Assembly: GCF_014250685.1 (NCBI RefSeq)
Contig: NZ_JACFAJ010000005.1
Coordinates: 1 to 64,000 of the forward strand
From: Cetobacterium sp. 2A
Lineage (GTDB): Bacteria; Fusobacteriota; Fusobacteriia; Fusobacteriales; Fusobacteriaceae
Reading direction: 5' to 3'
DNA: 64,000 nucleotides
Shown here: one piece after another, positions 8,508 through 17,297 of the stretch
How the letters are laid out: the number at the start of each line of letters is the position of its first letter
Numbering within the stretch: position 1 is the stretch's first letter
The notes under the pieces: generated by a model
The model's database searches: none
Told to the model about the DNA's origin: nothing
Seen by the model: the letters and a program-made list of their open reading frames with translations, nothing else
Translations under genes and position numbers: made by a program

Positions 8508-9476
8508 TTATTTCCAGCTCTCTTCCACAGATAATGAGAAGTGAGACAGTATTGTTTCATAAATAATATTGGCCATAAGTCTTGAAGTTCTATCATCATA
8601 ATCATATCTTGGACTGATTTCTGCAATATCTATCGTCAAGTCTTTAGCATTTTTACTTATTGTTTTTATTAGTCTTAAAGCTTCGTATGGTTGAATTCCA
8701 AAACTCTGTGGAGCACTTACTCCAGGGGCTGAAGTTATATGAAATACATCTGTACAAATTGTTAAATGAATATAATCATTTCTTTTTATAATCCCAAACA
8801 TGTCATCACTACTTACATTTCTTATATTTTCCCCTAAGTAATAATTTACATTATTTCTTTTTGCTGTATCAAAAAGTCTCTTTGTATTTGAAAACTTTTG
8901 AATTCCAATGACATTATAATCAAAATTTATTTTTTTTTCAGCACATTCGTCTGCAATTTGTAAAAACATAGTTCCTGAACTAGCTCCATTTTCGTAACTT
9001 CTCATATCAAAATGTGCGTCAAAGCTTATAATTCCTATCTTAGGATTCGATGTTTCTGTCAATGCTTTTGTTAAAATCCCTTTATAAGTTCCATACGCTA
9101 TATCATGTCCACCACCTAAAACTATAACTAAATAATTTCTCTCTTTTAATTTAGATACAATTTCTGCAAGTGACTCTTGCCCCTTTTCTAAATCATTATC
9201 AAAAACTTCTACTGGTTTTTCTAAATCATAAAATTTTAAAGAATCTGTAAAGATAGGAAATCCAGATAGTGCTTTTTTCATATGAACCCAACCATCTTTT
9301 GCACCCAATCTTCCATTATTTCTTCTTATTCCTTCATCTGAATTAAAACTGACAAAACATACTTTTTTTTCACTGATATCCTGTGTTAAAAGTTCATCTA
9401 ATTCCATTGATTTAACTACTTGATGAATTCTCAAAACATCTAACTCTTCTCCGTCGACTCTACCTATCCAATCCAT
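8508..9476 (-). CDS. hutG: Formimidoylglutamase (HutG-type, arginase fold)
   Basis: Hydrolyses N-formimino-L-glutamate to glutamate and formamide, an alternative to the ftcD/fchA route. A 322-residue ureohydrolase fold with GGGHDIAYG, SFDAHFDMRS and APGVSAPQSFG. The third metal segment reads TICTDVF, where arginases usually have D-x-D; Cys takes the place of the first Asp. I recall this from some HutG proteins, but it should be checked. Its ATG is three bases after the stop of the upstream ABC ATPase gene, so the two are translationally coupled. It lies back to back with the hut operon rather than in it. Confidence 0.85.
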   Translation of the reverse strand: MDWIGRVDGEELDVLRIHQVVKSMELDELLTQDISEKKVCFVSFNSDEGIRRNNGRLGAKDGWVHMKKALSGFPIFTDSLKFYDLEKPVEVFDNDLEKGQESLAEIVSKLKERNYLVIVLGGGHDIAYGTYKGILTKALTETSNPKIGIISFDAHFDMRSYENGASSGTMFLQIADECAEKKINFDYNVIGIQKFSNTKRLFDTAKRNNVNYYLGENIRNVSSDDMFGIIKRNDYIHLTICTDVFHITSAPGVSAPQSFGIQPYEALRLIKTISKNAKDLTIDIAEISPRYDYDDRTSRLMANIIYETILSHFSLSVEESWK

Positions 9477-9479
9477 ATA

Positions 9480-10223
9480 TCATACCACCAGACGTACATA
9501 ATTTTTTTCATTCTTCTTTTCTACTTTTATTTTAATTTCTAAAAGATCACTTATACTTTTTGAATTTATAAGTTCTATCCCTCCAAATTTAATTTGGTTC
9601 CCATCTTTTAAAAATAAAAATTTGTCACAAAAAGAACTTGCTAAACTTAAATCATTTATTACAACTATTGTCTTTATATTTTGTTTCTTTACCCTACATT
9701 TTAATGCTAATACAATATCTAAAGCATTTTTCATATCCAAATTATCAGTTAAATCATCTATAATTATAACTGGAGCATCCTTACTCAAAGCCCTTGCTAT
9801 ATTTACTCTTTTTCTTTCTCCTCTACTTAAACTAGAAACTGCTCTATCTCTAAATTTAATTAGATTTAAATCTCTTAATATTTCCTCTACTATACTTTTA
9901 TCTTCTTCGCTTTCTCTCCAGTTCATAAATGGACTTCTGCCAGAAATACAATTTTCAAAAACTGTTAAATTAGTCTCTGAATTTTCTTGTAATGCATAAG
10001 AAATATGTTGTGATTTTTCTAAAGTAGTCAAGTTATTTATCACTGTTCCCCCCAGCGATACTTCTCCTTTAAACTTATAATTTCCCATAAGTGATTTTAT
10101 AAGTGTTGTCTTTCCTGAACCACTATTTCCTATAACTCCTAAAATTTCTCCGGATTCTAATTTAAATTTTATATCTTTCAAACTAAAATCCCCTTTTAAA
10201 CACGAAGATATATTCACCTTCAT
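9480..10223 (-). CDS. ABC transporter ATPase, no permease nearby
   Basis: A 247-residue ATP-binding subunit. Walker A GNSGSGKTT (residues about 32-40), signature LSRGERKRV, Walker B VIIIDD and D-loop are present. The residue after the Walker B Asp, normally the catalytic Glu, is Asp, which may slow hydrolysis. The layout is closest to importers of the FepC/BtuD type, but no permease or binding protein is within reach. The start follows a GGGGGG run; the gene is co-transcribed with hutG. A partner permease encoded elsewhere, or a non-transport role, are both possible. Confidence 0.8.
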   Translation of the reverse strand: MKVNISSCLKGDFSLKDIKFKLESGEILGVIGNSGSGKTTLIKSLMGNYKFKGEVSLGGTVINNLTTLEKSQHISYALQENSETNLTVFENCISGRSPFMNWRESEEDKSIVEEILRDLNLIKFRDRAVSSLSRGERKRVNIARALSKDAPVIIIDDLTDNLDMKNALDIVLALKCRVKKQNIKTIVVINDLSLASSFCDKFLFLKDGNQIKFGGIELINSKSISDLLEIKIKVEKKNEKNYVRLVV

Positions 10224-10258
10224 TTAATCAACCCCCCGTTGTTATTTAACTATAATAA

Positions 10259-10287
10259 AATATACCTCTTTTTAATCTATTGGTCAA
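10259..10287 (-). promoter_or_regulatory. Promoter of the ABC ATPase-hutG operon
   Basis: On the minus strand TTGACC (-35, 10282-10287) and TATATT (-10, 10259-10264) are 17 bases apart, 35-60 bases upstream of the ATPase start. Confidence 0.65.
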
Positions 10288-10426
10288 CAATGGATGTCAT
10301 ATATATTATATATAATTCGAAAAATTATTTTTATTATAAAAAAAGGATACTGATGTGTTCTGGTGTATATAAATTTAGTCTATTAAAAAATAGAGTTTAA
10401 GAAACAAATAAACTTAGGAGGATATT

Positions 10427-11209
10427 ATGAAAAAGTTAGCACTATTTGTTACTGGAATTTTAGTTGTATCATCTACATTATTCGCAAAAGAAAATATGCA
10501 AAAGCCTATCTCTCCATCTAAAGAAATTATTGCCGAACCAGTAGTTATTGAGGAAGTAGTTATTACTGAAACACCTGTATTGGTTCCTGAAACTTACCTT
10601 ACATTAAGATTGGGAGGAGATATTGCACCTAGATATAAATCTGCTTCATTCGATCATGGTGAACATGGATATGATATTAATGACAAATCTGGAGATGACT
10701 GGGGTGGCGAAGTTGCTCTAGAATTTATGAGACAAATTTGGCCTGAGTATGGATTACAATTAGGACTTGGAGCAGCTTATCAAAGACATGCTGATGCAAA
10801 ATCTAATTCTTATAACGATGGTCAATTAAATTATGAATTTGATGTTCCAAGATATGATTCTATCCCAGTTTATGCAATTGCAAAATATGTATTCACTGAT
10901 TGGAACGGATGGAAACCTTATGCTAAAGCAGATATAGGATATTCATTCAATAGAAAGAGTGGAGATTTTAGCTTTAAATCAAACGATCAGAAATTTAATT
11001 CAAGTGCAAAAATTGACGATGGAATGTATTGGGGAGCAGGTCTTGGGGTAGAGTACCATGACTGGACTTTAGATGCTATGTACAAAGTTAATACTGCAAA
11101 ATTAAAAGTGGACGATCATGATAATGGATATTCTAATTCAGAGAAATTCGATTACTCAAGAGTTACTGTATCTGTTGGATATAAATTTGACGTAAACGGA
11201 TGGTACTAA
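10427..11209 (+). CDS. Outer-membrane beta-barrel protein
   Basis: A 260-residue protein with a signal peptide (MKKLALFVTGILVVSSTLFA, cleavage about residue 20), a Pro/Val/Glu-rich linker (residues 27-55) and then alternating hydrophobic/aromatic strands typical of an eight-stranded OmpW/OmpA-like barrel. The last strands (YSRVTVSVGYKFDVNGWY) end on an aromatic residue as expected for BAM-dependent insertion. It marks the host as a diderm. AGGAGG lies upstream. Substrate or role is not evident; the linker could contact peptidoglycan. Confidence 0.8.
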   Translation: MKKLALFVTGILVVSSTLFAKENMQKPISPSKEIIAEPVVIEEVVITETPVLVPETYLTLRLGGDIAPRYKSASFDHGEHGYDINDKSGDDWGGEVALEFMRQIWPEYGLQLGLGAAYQRHADAKSNSYNDGQLNYEFDVPRYDSIPVYAIAKYVFTDWNGWKPYAKADIGYSFNRKSGDFSFKSNDQKFNSSAKIDDGMYWGAGLGVEYHDWTLDAMYKVNTAKLKVDDHDNGYSNSEKFDYSRVTVSVGYKFDVNGWY

Positions 11210-11230
11210 GAAAATATTATATAATATAAA

Positions 11231-11252
11231 AAACTGAGGAAATCCTCAGTTT
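11231..11252 (+). terminator. Terminator after the outer-membrane protein gene
   Basis: A 10-bp perfect stem AAACTGAGGA/TCCTCAGTTT with a 2-base loop is followed by eight T residues. It lies between two convergent genes. Confidence 0.9.
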
Positions 11253-11260
11253 TTTTTTAT

Positions 11261-11470
11261 CTATCCTGTATACGCTTCTTCACAACAAACTTTACAACCA
11301 TCTGCATTCGGAAATCCATGTCTTTTTGCATGGATTACAGCGCCCTTTCCATTAGCAAAATATCCTAATGTTGTTGTTTGTGTTGAAGATGCTGCATGAT
11401 TACAATCAACTGAATGAACTTGATTTATTCCATTGCTATCTTTAATACGATTAACGATATAAATTTGCAT
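11261..11470 (-). CDS. Small Cys/His protein, probable metal-binding
   Basis: A 69-residue protein starting MQIYIVNRIKDS; this ATG has GGAGG eight bases upstream, so an ATG 15 bases earlier is not used. HSVDCNH (residues about 19-25) and GCKVCCEE near the end suggest one zinc-like site (H-x3-C ... C-x2-C), resembling small Ada-type metal folds. The arrangement xxAKxxGxxxADGCxxCC recurs in a frameshifted prophage gene at 33241-33418, so the two are homologous. Function is unknown. Confidence 0.7.
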   Translation of the reverse strand: MQIYIVNRIKDSNGINQVHSVDCNHAASSTQTTTLGYFANGKGAVIHAKRHGFPNADGCKVCCEEAYTG

Positions 11471-11623
11471 AATAAATACCTCCATTAAGTTACCTTTTTT
11501 ACCACGTAATAATATTATACCTCAGATTTAGGTAAATCCCTATCTTTATATTTTAACTAGAGGAATTGAAATTTGAATCTCGTATATTAAAAATATAAAT
11601 TATTATGTTCAGGAGGTATTTAA

Positions 11624-11863
11624 ATGGGTTATTATGGATACTACGGATTCACTGGGATATTATTATTTTGGGCTATCATTATTGCTATTCAAGTTTTAAT
11701 TGTAAGATGGTTATTTAAAATAAATAAAATTGTTGATTGTCTTGAAAAACAAATTGAAGTAGGAAATAAAACTAATGAAGAAATAGCTACACTTGTTAAA
11801 ATCTTAGAAGAAAGATATAATACTGTAGAAGAACATGAGGAATCAGAAGTCTCTGTTAAATAA
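11624..11863 (+). CDS. Small membrane-anchored protein, unknown
   Basis: A 79-residue protein with a Tyr/Gly-rich start (MGYYGYYGFTG), one membrane segment (residues about 11-31) and an acidic, helical, coiled-coil-prone tail (EKQIEVGNKTNEEIATLV...). CAGGAGG lies upstream. It precedes a lipoprotein gene by 22 bases, so the two probably form an operon. I do not recognise the family. Confidence 0.7.
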   Translation: MGYYGYYGFTGILLFWAIIIAIQVLIVRWLFKINKIVDCLEKQIEVGNKTNEEIATLVKILEERYNTVEEHEESEVSVK

Positions 11864-11885
11864 TAAAAAGGAGGTGAGTTGGTTC

Positions 11886-12290
11886 ATGAAAAAGTTACTA
11901 ATTATATTGGGACTTATATTTGTATTCACTGGATGTTTTAATACCGATGAAAAATATATTTCAACAGTAAAAGGTATAGTCCTTTCTGAGCAAATAATAG
12001 GTGCCAATAATGTGGAAGAACTAGTAGTTAATCTCTTAAAGATTGAATCCAAACAAAATGTTGTTGCAAAAGATGTAGTTTGGAAGATAGATGGAGATAC
12101 AAATGATGGAAAAATTGTTCTTGCAGAATATTCTGGGTATAAAGTTTATATTCCAACATTTAAAAATGGTGACTATATAGAAACTATTCCCAATAATATT
12201 TACATGATAACAAAAACTGGAGAAAGAAAGAATCTACCAAGTATTATTATGAGCGGATTTTTTGAAGAGATAGGAAATATTTTTAAATGA
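11886..12290 (+). CDS. Lipoprotein, unknown function
   Basis: A 134-residue protein with a lipoprotein signal: MKKLLIILGLIFVFTGCF, lipobox FTGC, lipidated Cys at residue 17. The mature part has no motif I recognise; residues VVNLLKIESKQNVVAKDVVWKIDG suggest a mixed alpha/beta fold. The start at 11886 follows AAGGAGGTGA; an upstream in-frame ATG would destroy the signal peptide. A strong terminator follows. Confidence 0.75.
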   Translation: MKKLLIILGLIFVFTGCFNTDEKYISTVKGIVLSEQIIGANNVEELVVNLLKIESKQNVVAKDVVWKIDGDTNDGKIVLAEYSGYKVYIPTFKNGDYIETIPNNIYMITKTGERKNLPSIIMSGFFEEIGNIFK

Positions 12291-12294
12291 ATCA

Positions 12295-12326
12295 AGAAGT
12301 CCCGACCTAAAAAAGTCGGGACTTCT
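12295..12326. terminator. Bidirectional terminator
   Basis: A 12-bp GC-rich stem (AGAAGTCCCGAC / GTCGGGACTTCT) with an 8-base A-rich loop, lying between the lipoprotein gene and the convergent MarR gene. Confidence 0.85.
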
Positions 12327-12351
12327 TCTGACTACAGATATTTTTGATAAT

Positions 12352-12765
12352 TTAAATATATTCATCATATACTTCGTTTAAAATTTTTGTAAGATCATCA
12401 AAAAATGTATTAGAAGCTAATTTTTTATAAAGTAGATTTAACTCAAGTAGAATTTTTTCTATAAAGGAACACATTTCAAATCCTTTTTTAGTTACTACAA
12501 CCGAATAACTTCTTCCATCATTATTTGAATAAACTTTTTTTATATATTCTAACTCTTCTAATTTTTTTAAAATTTTAGTTATTGAAGATTTTTCTACTAT
12601 TCTCATTTCGAAAAGTTCCTTCGGTGTTAAACTTTTATATTCTTTTATCTTTAAAAGTACTATAGCTTGAGAGTCTTCTAAATCAGTATTCTTCAAGCAA
12701 GTATTAAGATATTTTTTTTGATATCTACTTAATTTAGATACTAAAAATGCTAAATTTTCATTCAA
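12352..12765 (-). CDS. MarR-family transcriptional regulator
   Basis: A 137-residue winged-helix repressor: LTPKELFEMRIVEKSSITKILKKL is the helix-turn-helix (residues about 46-70) and YSNNDGRSYSVVVTKKG the wing. It is the last gene of an operon with a HlyD-type adaptor and a DUF2955 membrane protein, overlapping the latter by 8 bases. A perfect 18-bp palindrome at the operon promoter (14833-14850) is the likely binding site, so it would repress its own operon until a ligand, probably an exported compound, releases it. Confidence 0.88.
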   Translation of the reverse strand: MNENLAFLVSKLSRYQKKYLNTCLKNTDLEDSQAIVLLKIKEYKSLTPKELFEMRIVEKSSITKILKKLEELEYIKKVYSNNDGRSYSVVVTKKGFEMCSFIEKILLELNLLYKKLASNTFFDDLTKILNEVYDEYI

Positions 12766-13756
12766 TTGTATCTCCTCCTAAAATTATTAATAGTCTAGTT
12801 ATTATCAACGAAATAAGTAGCATTGTAGTTATTTGCAATGCTCTTGCACCTGCCTTTGATGTAATATCTCCAAAAGGGGTTAAATATAAAGCAAGTGGCA
12901 TTATTGTTGCTCCAATTAATCCACTAGCAATAGATTTCTTTATTTTTGAATCGCTATAATACTTAGAGTATAGCATTGGAAAAAATAAAAGGGAAAGAGA
13001 TAATGCGAGTATAGGAAAAAATTTGCTTACTCCAATAACTAAAAAAGAATACAAAGTAGCCAACAGACATCCGCTCGTATGTATAACTATATTCATAGGT
13101 GTAAGTTTATGTATCCTTTCTATATTTATACTTCCATATATCCCTGCTAATGTTGCATACGCAAAGAATGTATCTTTTATATCAAAAATAACATAAAAAA
13201 TCCAAGTTATAAAAACAATAGTTGTTACCAAGACTATATTTCCCAAATTTTTATGAGTTGCTTCTTTTGAAATATTGTTTTCTTGTATATTTTCAATTTT
13301 ATTTTTTGGTAATAAAGTTAAGATTAAAAATCCTAATAAACCACCTAAAATGGTAACTATAAATACATCATAAACCATTATTTCCATATTTAATTTTTGA
13401 TATGTTGTATAAATGGTTGTAAAAGAATATCCTAGTATGATATTTGGAGCTCCCTTTGGACTTTTATCAATAAAATAAAAACAACTAAAGAAAATACCAA
13501 AAGTAAATATATAAAAAAGTAAAAAATTTTCTTTAAATATTTGAGCAACAAAAAATCCAAGAGCAGCAGCAGCAGCAAGCCACCAGTTGTCTTTTATAAA
13601 TCTTTTAATACAAAATTTAGGCATGGTTGTAACAACGCTTAAAGCAATTATTGGAATTTCAAAATTAAAAGAATATGTTGTATATTTACTAAGCATAAGT
13701 CCTAAAACAATAGCTAATAAATCTCTCAATATATCTTTAGTATAATCAATACACAT
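12758..13756 (-). CDS. DUF2955/FUSC-like inner-membrane efflux component
   Basis: A 332-residue protein with about ten membrane segments in two halves separated by a short polar loop (KNKIENIQENNISKEA, residues about 156-171). The family is usually paired with a HlyD-type periplasmic adaptor, like AaeB with AaeA for aromatic acid efflux. Here the adaptor gene lies directly upstream with an 11-base overlap. Substrate is not known. A short GCA repeat (about 13562-13576) encodes an Ala run. Confidence 0.75.
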   Translation of the reverse strand: MCIDYTKDILRDLLAIVLGLMLSKYTTYSFNFEIPIIALSVVTTMPKFCIKRFIKDNWWLAAAAALGFFVAQIFKENFLLFYIFTFGIFFSCFYFIDKSPKGAPNIILGYSFTTIYTTYQKLNMEIMVYDVFIVTILGGLLGFLILTLLPKNKIENIQENNISKEATHKNLGNIVLVTTIVFITWIFYVIFDIKDTFFAYATLAGIYGSINIERIHKLTPMNIVIHTSGCLLATLYSFLVIGVSKFFPILALSLSLLFFPMLYSKYYSDSKIKKSIASGLIGATIMPLALYLTPFGDITSKAGARALQITTMLLISLIITRLLIILGGDTIE

Positions 13757-14813
13757 AATTAAATACCCTTATAATATTTATCCATAATTTTGCTAATGCA
13801 TCATAAAATATATTATTGCTTTCAGAAAGTAGTATTACTGATGCCTTTGATCCACTAGATAAATTTTTTATAAGATTGGAATTTTCAATTGTTATAGAAA
13901 CTCTTATTTTCCCAGGATCTCTTACCCAACGGTTATCATCTGTTATATCAACCAAAGTATTTGAAGTAGAAAATCCTTCAACTAAAACAGAAGTTATTTT
14001 TTCGATTTTTCCTTTTATTACTTGTTGAGAAATCCCATCAAAAACAATAAGAGCCTCTCTTCCCTTCGTAATTGATTTTAAATTTTTTTCTTTTAAATCT
14101 ACATTAACTGTTAAAATATTGTCATTTTTTACATAAAATAAAGTAGTATCTTGTTTTATAAGAGTATTTTGATAAAAATTATCCATAACAACCTCTCCAG
14201 ATATAGGAGATAAGATAGTGGTATTTTTCAAATTGATTTCAGCTTTTTTTAAAGCTCCCTCAGCTATAAGTAATTGTGGAGTTGATTCTTCTTCTTTCTT
14301 ATATTTAACAAGTAGATTATTTAGTGTATTTTGACTTTCTTTTAGAATTTTTTCTGATTCAATAAGTTTAGTATTCATAGCTTCATAATCTAATTCATTT
14401 ATATACTTTTTATCAAAAAGTTTTTTATATTTTAATAATTCTTTCTTGTTTTGCTCCACTAAAACTTTATTTTTGCTGACTAATACTTTATTTTTTTCAA
14501 TATCATTTTTTAAATTTTTTATAGAATCTAAAACTTCATTATATTGTCCTAAAGCAGATGTATATTGAGCTATATAAATATTTTTATCAACTTCGAAAAG
14601 TGGTTGCCCTATACTAACATAATCTCCATTTTTGACAAATATATTCTCAACACTCTCAGAAACTTTACTATAAACAGGAACTATTTGATATTCTAAGAAC
14701 GCTCTTGAAGAATAAGGAATATTCATTTGAACTCCAATATTTATAAAAAATACTAATAAAAAGCTAATAACAATACCCAAATATATAAATTTAGCCTTGT
14801 TTTTATATTGCAT
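13746..14813 (-). CDS. HlyD/EmrA-type membrane fusion protein
   Basis: A 355-residue periplasmic adaptor: one N-terminal membrane anchor (residues about 9-28), a split lipoyl domain (SVENIFVKNGDYVSIGQPLFEV and LSPISGEVVMDNFY), a long alpha-hairpin coiled coil (about residues 75-190) and a beta-barrel end. First gene of the efflux operon. No TolC-type outer-membrane channel is encoded beside it, so it would borrow one from elsewhere. Confidence 0.88.
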   Translation of the reverse strand: MQYKNKAKFIYLGIVISFLLVFFINIGVQMNIPYSSRAFLEYQIVPVYSKVSESVENIFVKNGDYVSIGQPLFEVDKNIYIAQYTSALGQYNEVLDSIKNLKNDIEKNKVLVSKNKVLVEQNKKELLKYKKLFDKKYINELDYEAMNTKLIESEKILKESQNTLNNLLVKYKKEEESTPQLLIAEGALKKAEINLKNTTILSPISGEVVMDNFYQNTLIKQDTTLFYVKNDNILTVNVDLKEKNLKSITKGREALIVFDGISQQVIKGKIEKITSVLVEGFSTSNTLVDITDDNRWVRDPGKIRVSITIENSNLIKNLSSGSKASVILLSESNNIFYDALAKLWINIIRVFNYVY

Positions 14814-14832
14814 ATTTAATCACTCCTAATTT

Positions 14833-14850
14833 TAGTTTACTAGTAAACTA
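14833..14850. promoter_or_regulatory. MarR operator, 18-bp perfect palindrome
   Basis: TAGTTTACTAGTAAACTA reads the same on both strands. It covers roughly +4 to +21 of the predicted transcript of the HlyD-DUF2955-MarR operon, so a bound MarR dimer would block early elongation or open-complex formation. Confidence 0.75.
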
Positions 14851-14860
14851 TTTTTATGCT

Positions 14861-14889
14861 AATATACCATAAAACAAAGTAAAATACAA
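14861..14889 (-). promoter_or_regulatory. Promoter of the MarR-controlled efflux operon
   Basis: On the minus strand TTGTAT (-35, 14884-14889) and TATATT (-10, 14861-14866) have a 17-base spacer, directly upstream of the palindromic operator. Confidence 0.65.
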
Positions 14890-14908
14890 TATCTATTATG
14901 GGGCTTCT

Positions 14909-15634
14909 TTAATTATTTTTTATAAAATTTAAACTATCTTCTTTTGAAAATTCTAAAGAATAGACATAATTATCAACGGTAAAGTTTTTTAATAGTTCAA
15001 TATCCTCTACTTCATTTACTATCATAAACTCTAACATTTTTCCTCTCATTTTCTTAACTTCTGTGCTTATACTCTTTATTTTCCCATTTTGTAATTGACC
15101 AAAACCTATCTCTATCACTTTATATTTTTTTCTATCAATCATTTTTGAAAATTCTGCTGATGCTAGATTTACAATAATTTCATTCGGCTCAAAGGATTTT
15201 GAAACTTCATTCTTCCAGAAGCTATACAATGACTCTGAAAGGATTTTCATTGTCATATCTAATCTGTATTCTTTTATCTCTGCGAAAGGCGTTAAGACAC
15301 CGTAGAAAGCCGATAGTATCCTTAAATGTTCTTCCATATAATTAAAATTGGAATCTTTATATTTTTCAATATTTAAACTTTTAAAACTTACTCCGCTATA
15401 TAAACCTATACTTGGTTGACAGGCTAAAGAATTATAGTTTTGAAAATTAAAATAAGTTTTTTCTAAAAGTTCGCCCTTGATTTTCATTATATTTCCAATC
15501 TCAATTTTATTTAAGTTTTTTAAGGTTTCAAGTAATTCTTTTGTTTTATCGCTAATATAAAACTCTTTTTTTAGTTCTGTATTTTTTATTTTTTTTGATT
15601 CCATTCCTTTGCTTGGTGAAAAAATTATTTTCAT
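14909..15634 (-). CDS. yaaA: YaaA/UPF0246 family peroxide-stress protein
   Basis: A 241-residue member of the family whose E. coli protein lowers free intracellular iron and protects DNA during peroxide stress. FSPSKGM at the start, YSGVSFKSLN, HLRILSAFYGVLTPFAEIKEYRLDM near the middle and NLASAEFSKMI are family landmarks. The ATG overlaps the stop of the upstream 78-residue gene by one base, so the two are coupled. Confidence 0.88.
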   Translation of the reverse strand: MKIIFSPSKGMESKKIKNTELKKEFYISDKTKELLETLKNLNKIEIGNIMKIKGELLEKTYFNFQNYNSLACQPSIGLYSGVSFKSLNIEKYKDSNFNYMEEHLRILSAFYGVLTPFAEIKEYRLDMTMKILSESLYSFWKNEVSKSFEPNEIIVNLASAEFSKMIDRKKYKVIEIGFGQLQNGKIKSISTEVKKMRGKMLEFMIVNEVEDIELLKNFTVDNYVYSLEFSKEDSLNFIKNN

Positions 15635-15870
15635 TATTTATTATCCAAATCTATAATTAATTTTTCTATAAATTCCTTGGCATTCATTTCTTTCCATCTT
15701 TTTCCTTTTATATTTCCAATCTCAGAACATTTTTTGTTTTTTACAGAGTTTCTAATGTTAAATATGCAATATTCACATTCAATATTTTTACACCCTCCAA
15801 TTTCTATCACACTCTTTAGTTGCTTTTTATGATCCTCTGTATAATTTATTATCAGTGCTCTTCTGTCCAT
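15634..15870 (-). CDS. Small Cys-rich protein, unknown
   Basis: A 78-residue protein starting MDRRALIINYT; this ATG has GGAGG at the right distance, so two earlier in-frame ATGs are rejected. CKNIECEYCIF (residues about 27-37) and a later Cys (NKKCSE) could hold zinc or an Fe-S cluster. It is coupled to yaaA, which suggests a link to iron or oxidative stress; that is inference. Confidence 0.65.
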   Translation of the reverse strand: MDRRALIINYTEDHKKQLKSVIEIGGCKNIECEYCIFNIRNSVKNKKCSEIGNIKGKRWKEMNAKEFIEKLIIDLDNK

Positions 15871-16007
15871 ATAATATTCCTCCATATTGTACAATAAGTT
15901 TTTATTTAAAATTATTATACTACAAAATATACAATTTTAATATAAAATTAAAATCTTAAATCCTTAAATTATTTAGATACTCTGACTTCTTGAGAAATAA
16001 AATATAT

Positions 16008-17099
16008 CTAATCAAATTGAAGCTCTAACACAACATATTGGCTCTGACTTCCTACTCTATATGGAATCATCCAGGTTCCAAGTCCTGAACTCACAAAACT
16101 ATGAGTATCTTTGAATTTTTTATATCCATTCCCATTTAAATTTAGGTAATCTGTGAGATAATTCATTGGAAATAACTGCCCATTATGTGTATGACCAGAT
16201 AGATGGAGATCTATTTCATTCTCAATGCTTTCAGATAAAGTCATAGGATTATGATCAATTACTATAATTGGATTTTTATTGTCTCTTTCTTCTAATAATT
16301 TTTTTAGATTTTTTCTTTCTTTATTAGTCTTATCATCTCTTCCAAGAACAGTGATTCCATCAATTTCAAGAGTTTTATCCCTCAATATATTTATTCCAAT
16401 ACTTTTTATATACTCTATATTTTTTTCAATACCGCCATAATACTCATGATTTCCTAGAACTGTATAGATTCCATGCTTGAAATTATATTTTTCTATTATT
16501 TCTTTTATTCCTGAACCTATAAGAGAAGAGTTATTATCTACAAAATCTCCTCCAATAAGAATAACTTCTGCTCCATCATTTTTCATCTTCTCTAGGGCAA
16601 AATTTAACTTTTCTCCATCAAAGATATTATTAAGATGAATATCGGATATAAATCCTATCTTCATTTTTTTTCCATTATTTTTTTTATCTATTTTTATCTT
16701 ATAGGTAATTCCTTTAACTGTTTCAAATTTATATCTCCCATATATGGCTATTAATCCTATTACAATTAACATCATCACAGAAAATCGAAGCTGATTTTCA
16801 TTGAGATATTTAAAAAAATTTCTCTTCATAAGTTGAGATAGTATCTGAATAAAAACAATCGTTAAACATAAAATCGAAATATAATTGTAATAAAAAAGAA
16901 AATGTCCAAGATATTTCTCGATACTTCCTCTTCCGTAAATTCTTCCAATTATTAAAGTTATAAAAGGTAAAAATCCAAAAACTGGCATAATATAAAGCAT
17001 TTTTTTTGAATCATAAATTCCATACATCGCATATGTAGTTACAGATGCAACTATAGATACAACCAAAAATATTATAAAAAGAAATGAAAATATTTTCAT
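16008..17099 (-). CDS. Membrane-anchored metallophosphoesterase (YkuE-like)
   Basis: A 363-residue protein with four or five N-terminal membrane segments (to about residue 125) followed by a calcineurin-like phosphoesterase domain. Metal motifs are complete and in order: GFISDIHLN, GGDFVDN, GNHEYY, DHNP and SGHTHNGQLFP. YkuE-type enzymes act at the membrane face on nucleotide or lipid-linked phosphates; the substrate here is unknown. The start at 17099 follows GGAGGG. It is transcribed alone. Confidence 0.88.
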   Translation of the reverse strand: MKIFSFLFIIFLVVSIVASVTTYAMYGIYDSKKMLYIMPVFGFLPFITLIIGRIYGRGSIEKYLGHFLFYYNYISILCLTIVFIQILSQLMKRNFFKYLNENQLRFSVMMLIVIGLIAIYGRYKFETVKGITYKIKIDKKNNGKKMKIGFISDIHLNNIFDGEKLNFALEKMKNDGAEVILIGGDFVDNNSSLIGSGIKEIIEKYNFKHGIYTVLGNHEYYGGIEKNIEYIKSIGINILRDKTLEIDGITVLGRDDKTNKERKNLKKLLEERDNKNPIIVIDHNPMTLSESIENEIDLHLSGHTHNGQLFPMNYLTDYLNLNGNGYKKFKDTHSFVSSGLGTWMIPYRVGSQSQYVVLELQFD

Positions 17100-17297
17100 C
17101 CGACCCTCCAATTTTTACTTAATTTATATAGTTTTGTTATTTAAAATAGTATTATCTCATATATTTCTAAAAATAAAAAGGTTCAAAATTCGGTTAATGT
17201 ATAAGCTTTTAATTATAACATTGTATGCTAATAGATTTAATGATAAAATATATAAATATAAATATAATTAATATGCAAAATACAAGGAGTGTTTCTA

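Noticed and set aside
9622-9999. Open frame of 125 codons on the plus strand
   Set aside because: It mirrors the ABC ATPase gene, whose motifs are complete. No ribosome binding site.
13562-13576. GCA trinucleotide repeat
   Set aside because: Only about five units, encoding Ala in a membrane segment; no sign of phase variation.
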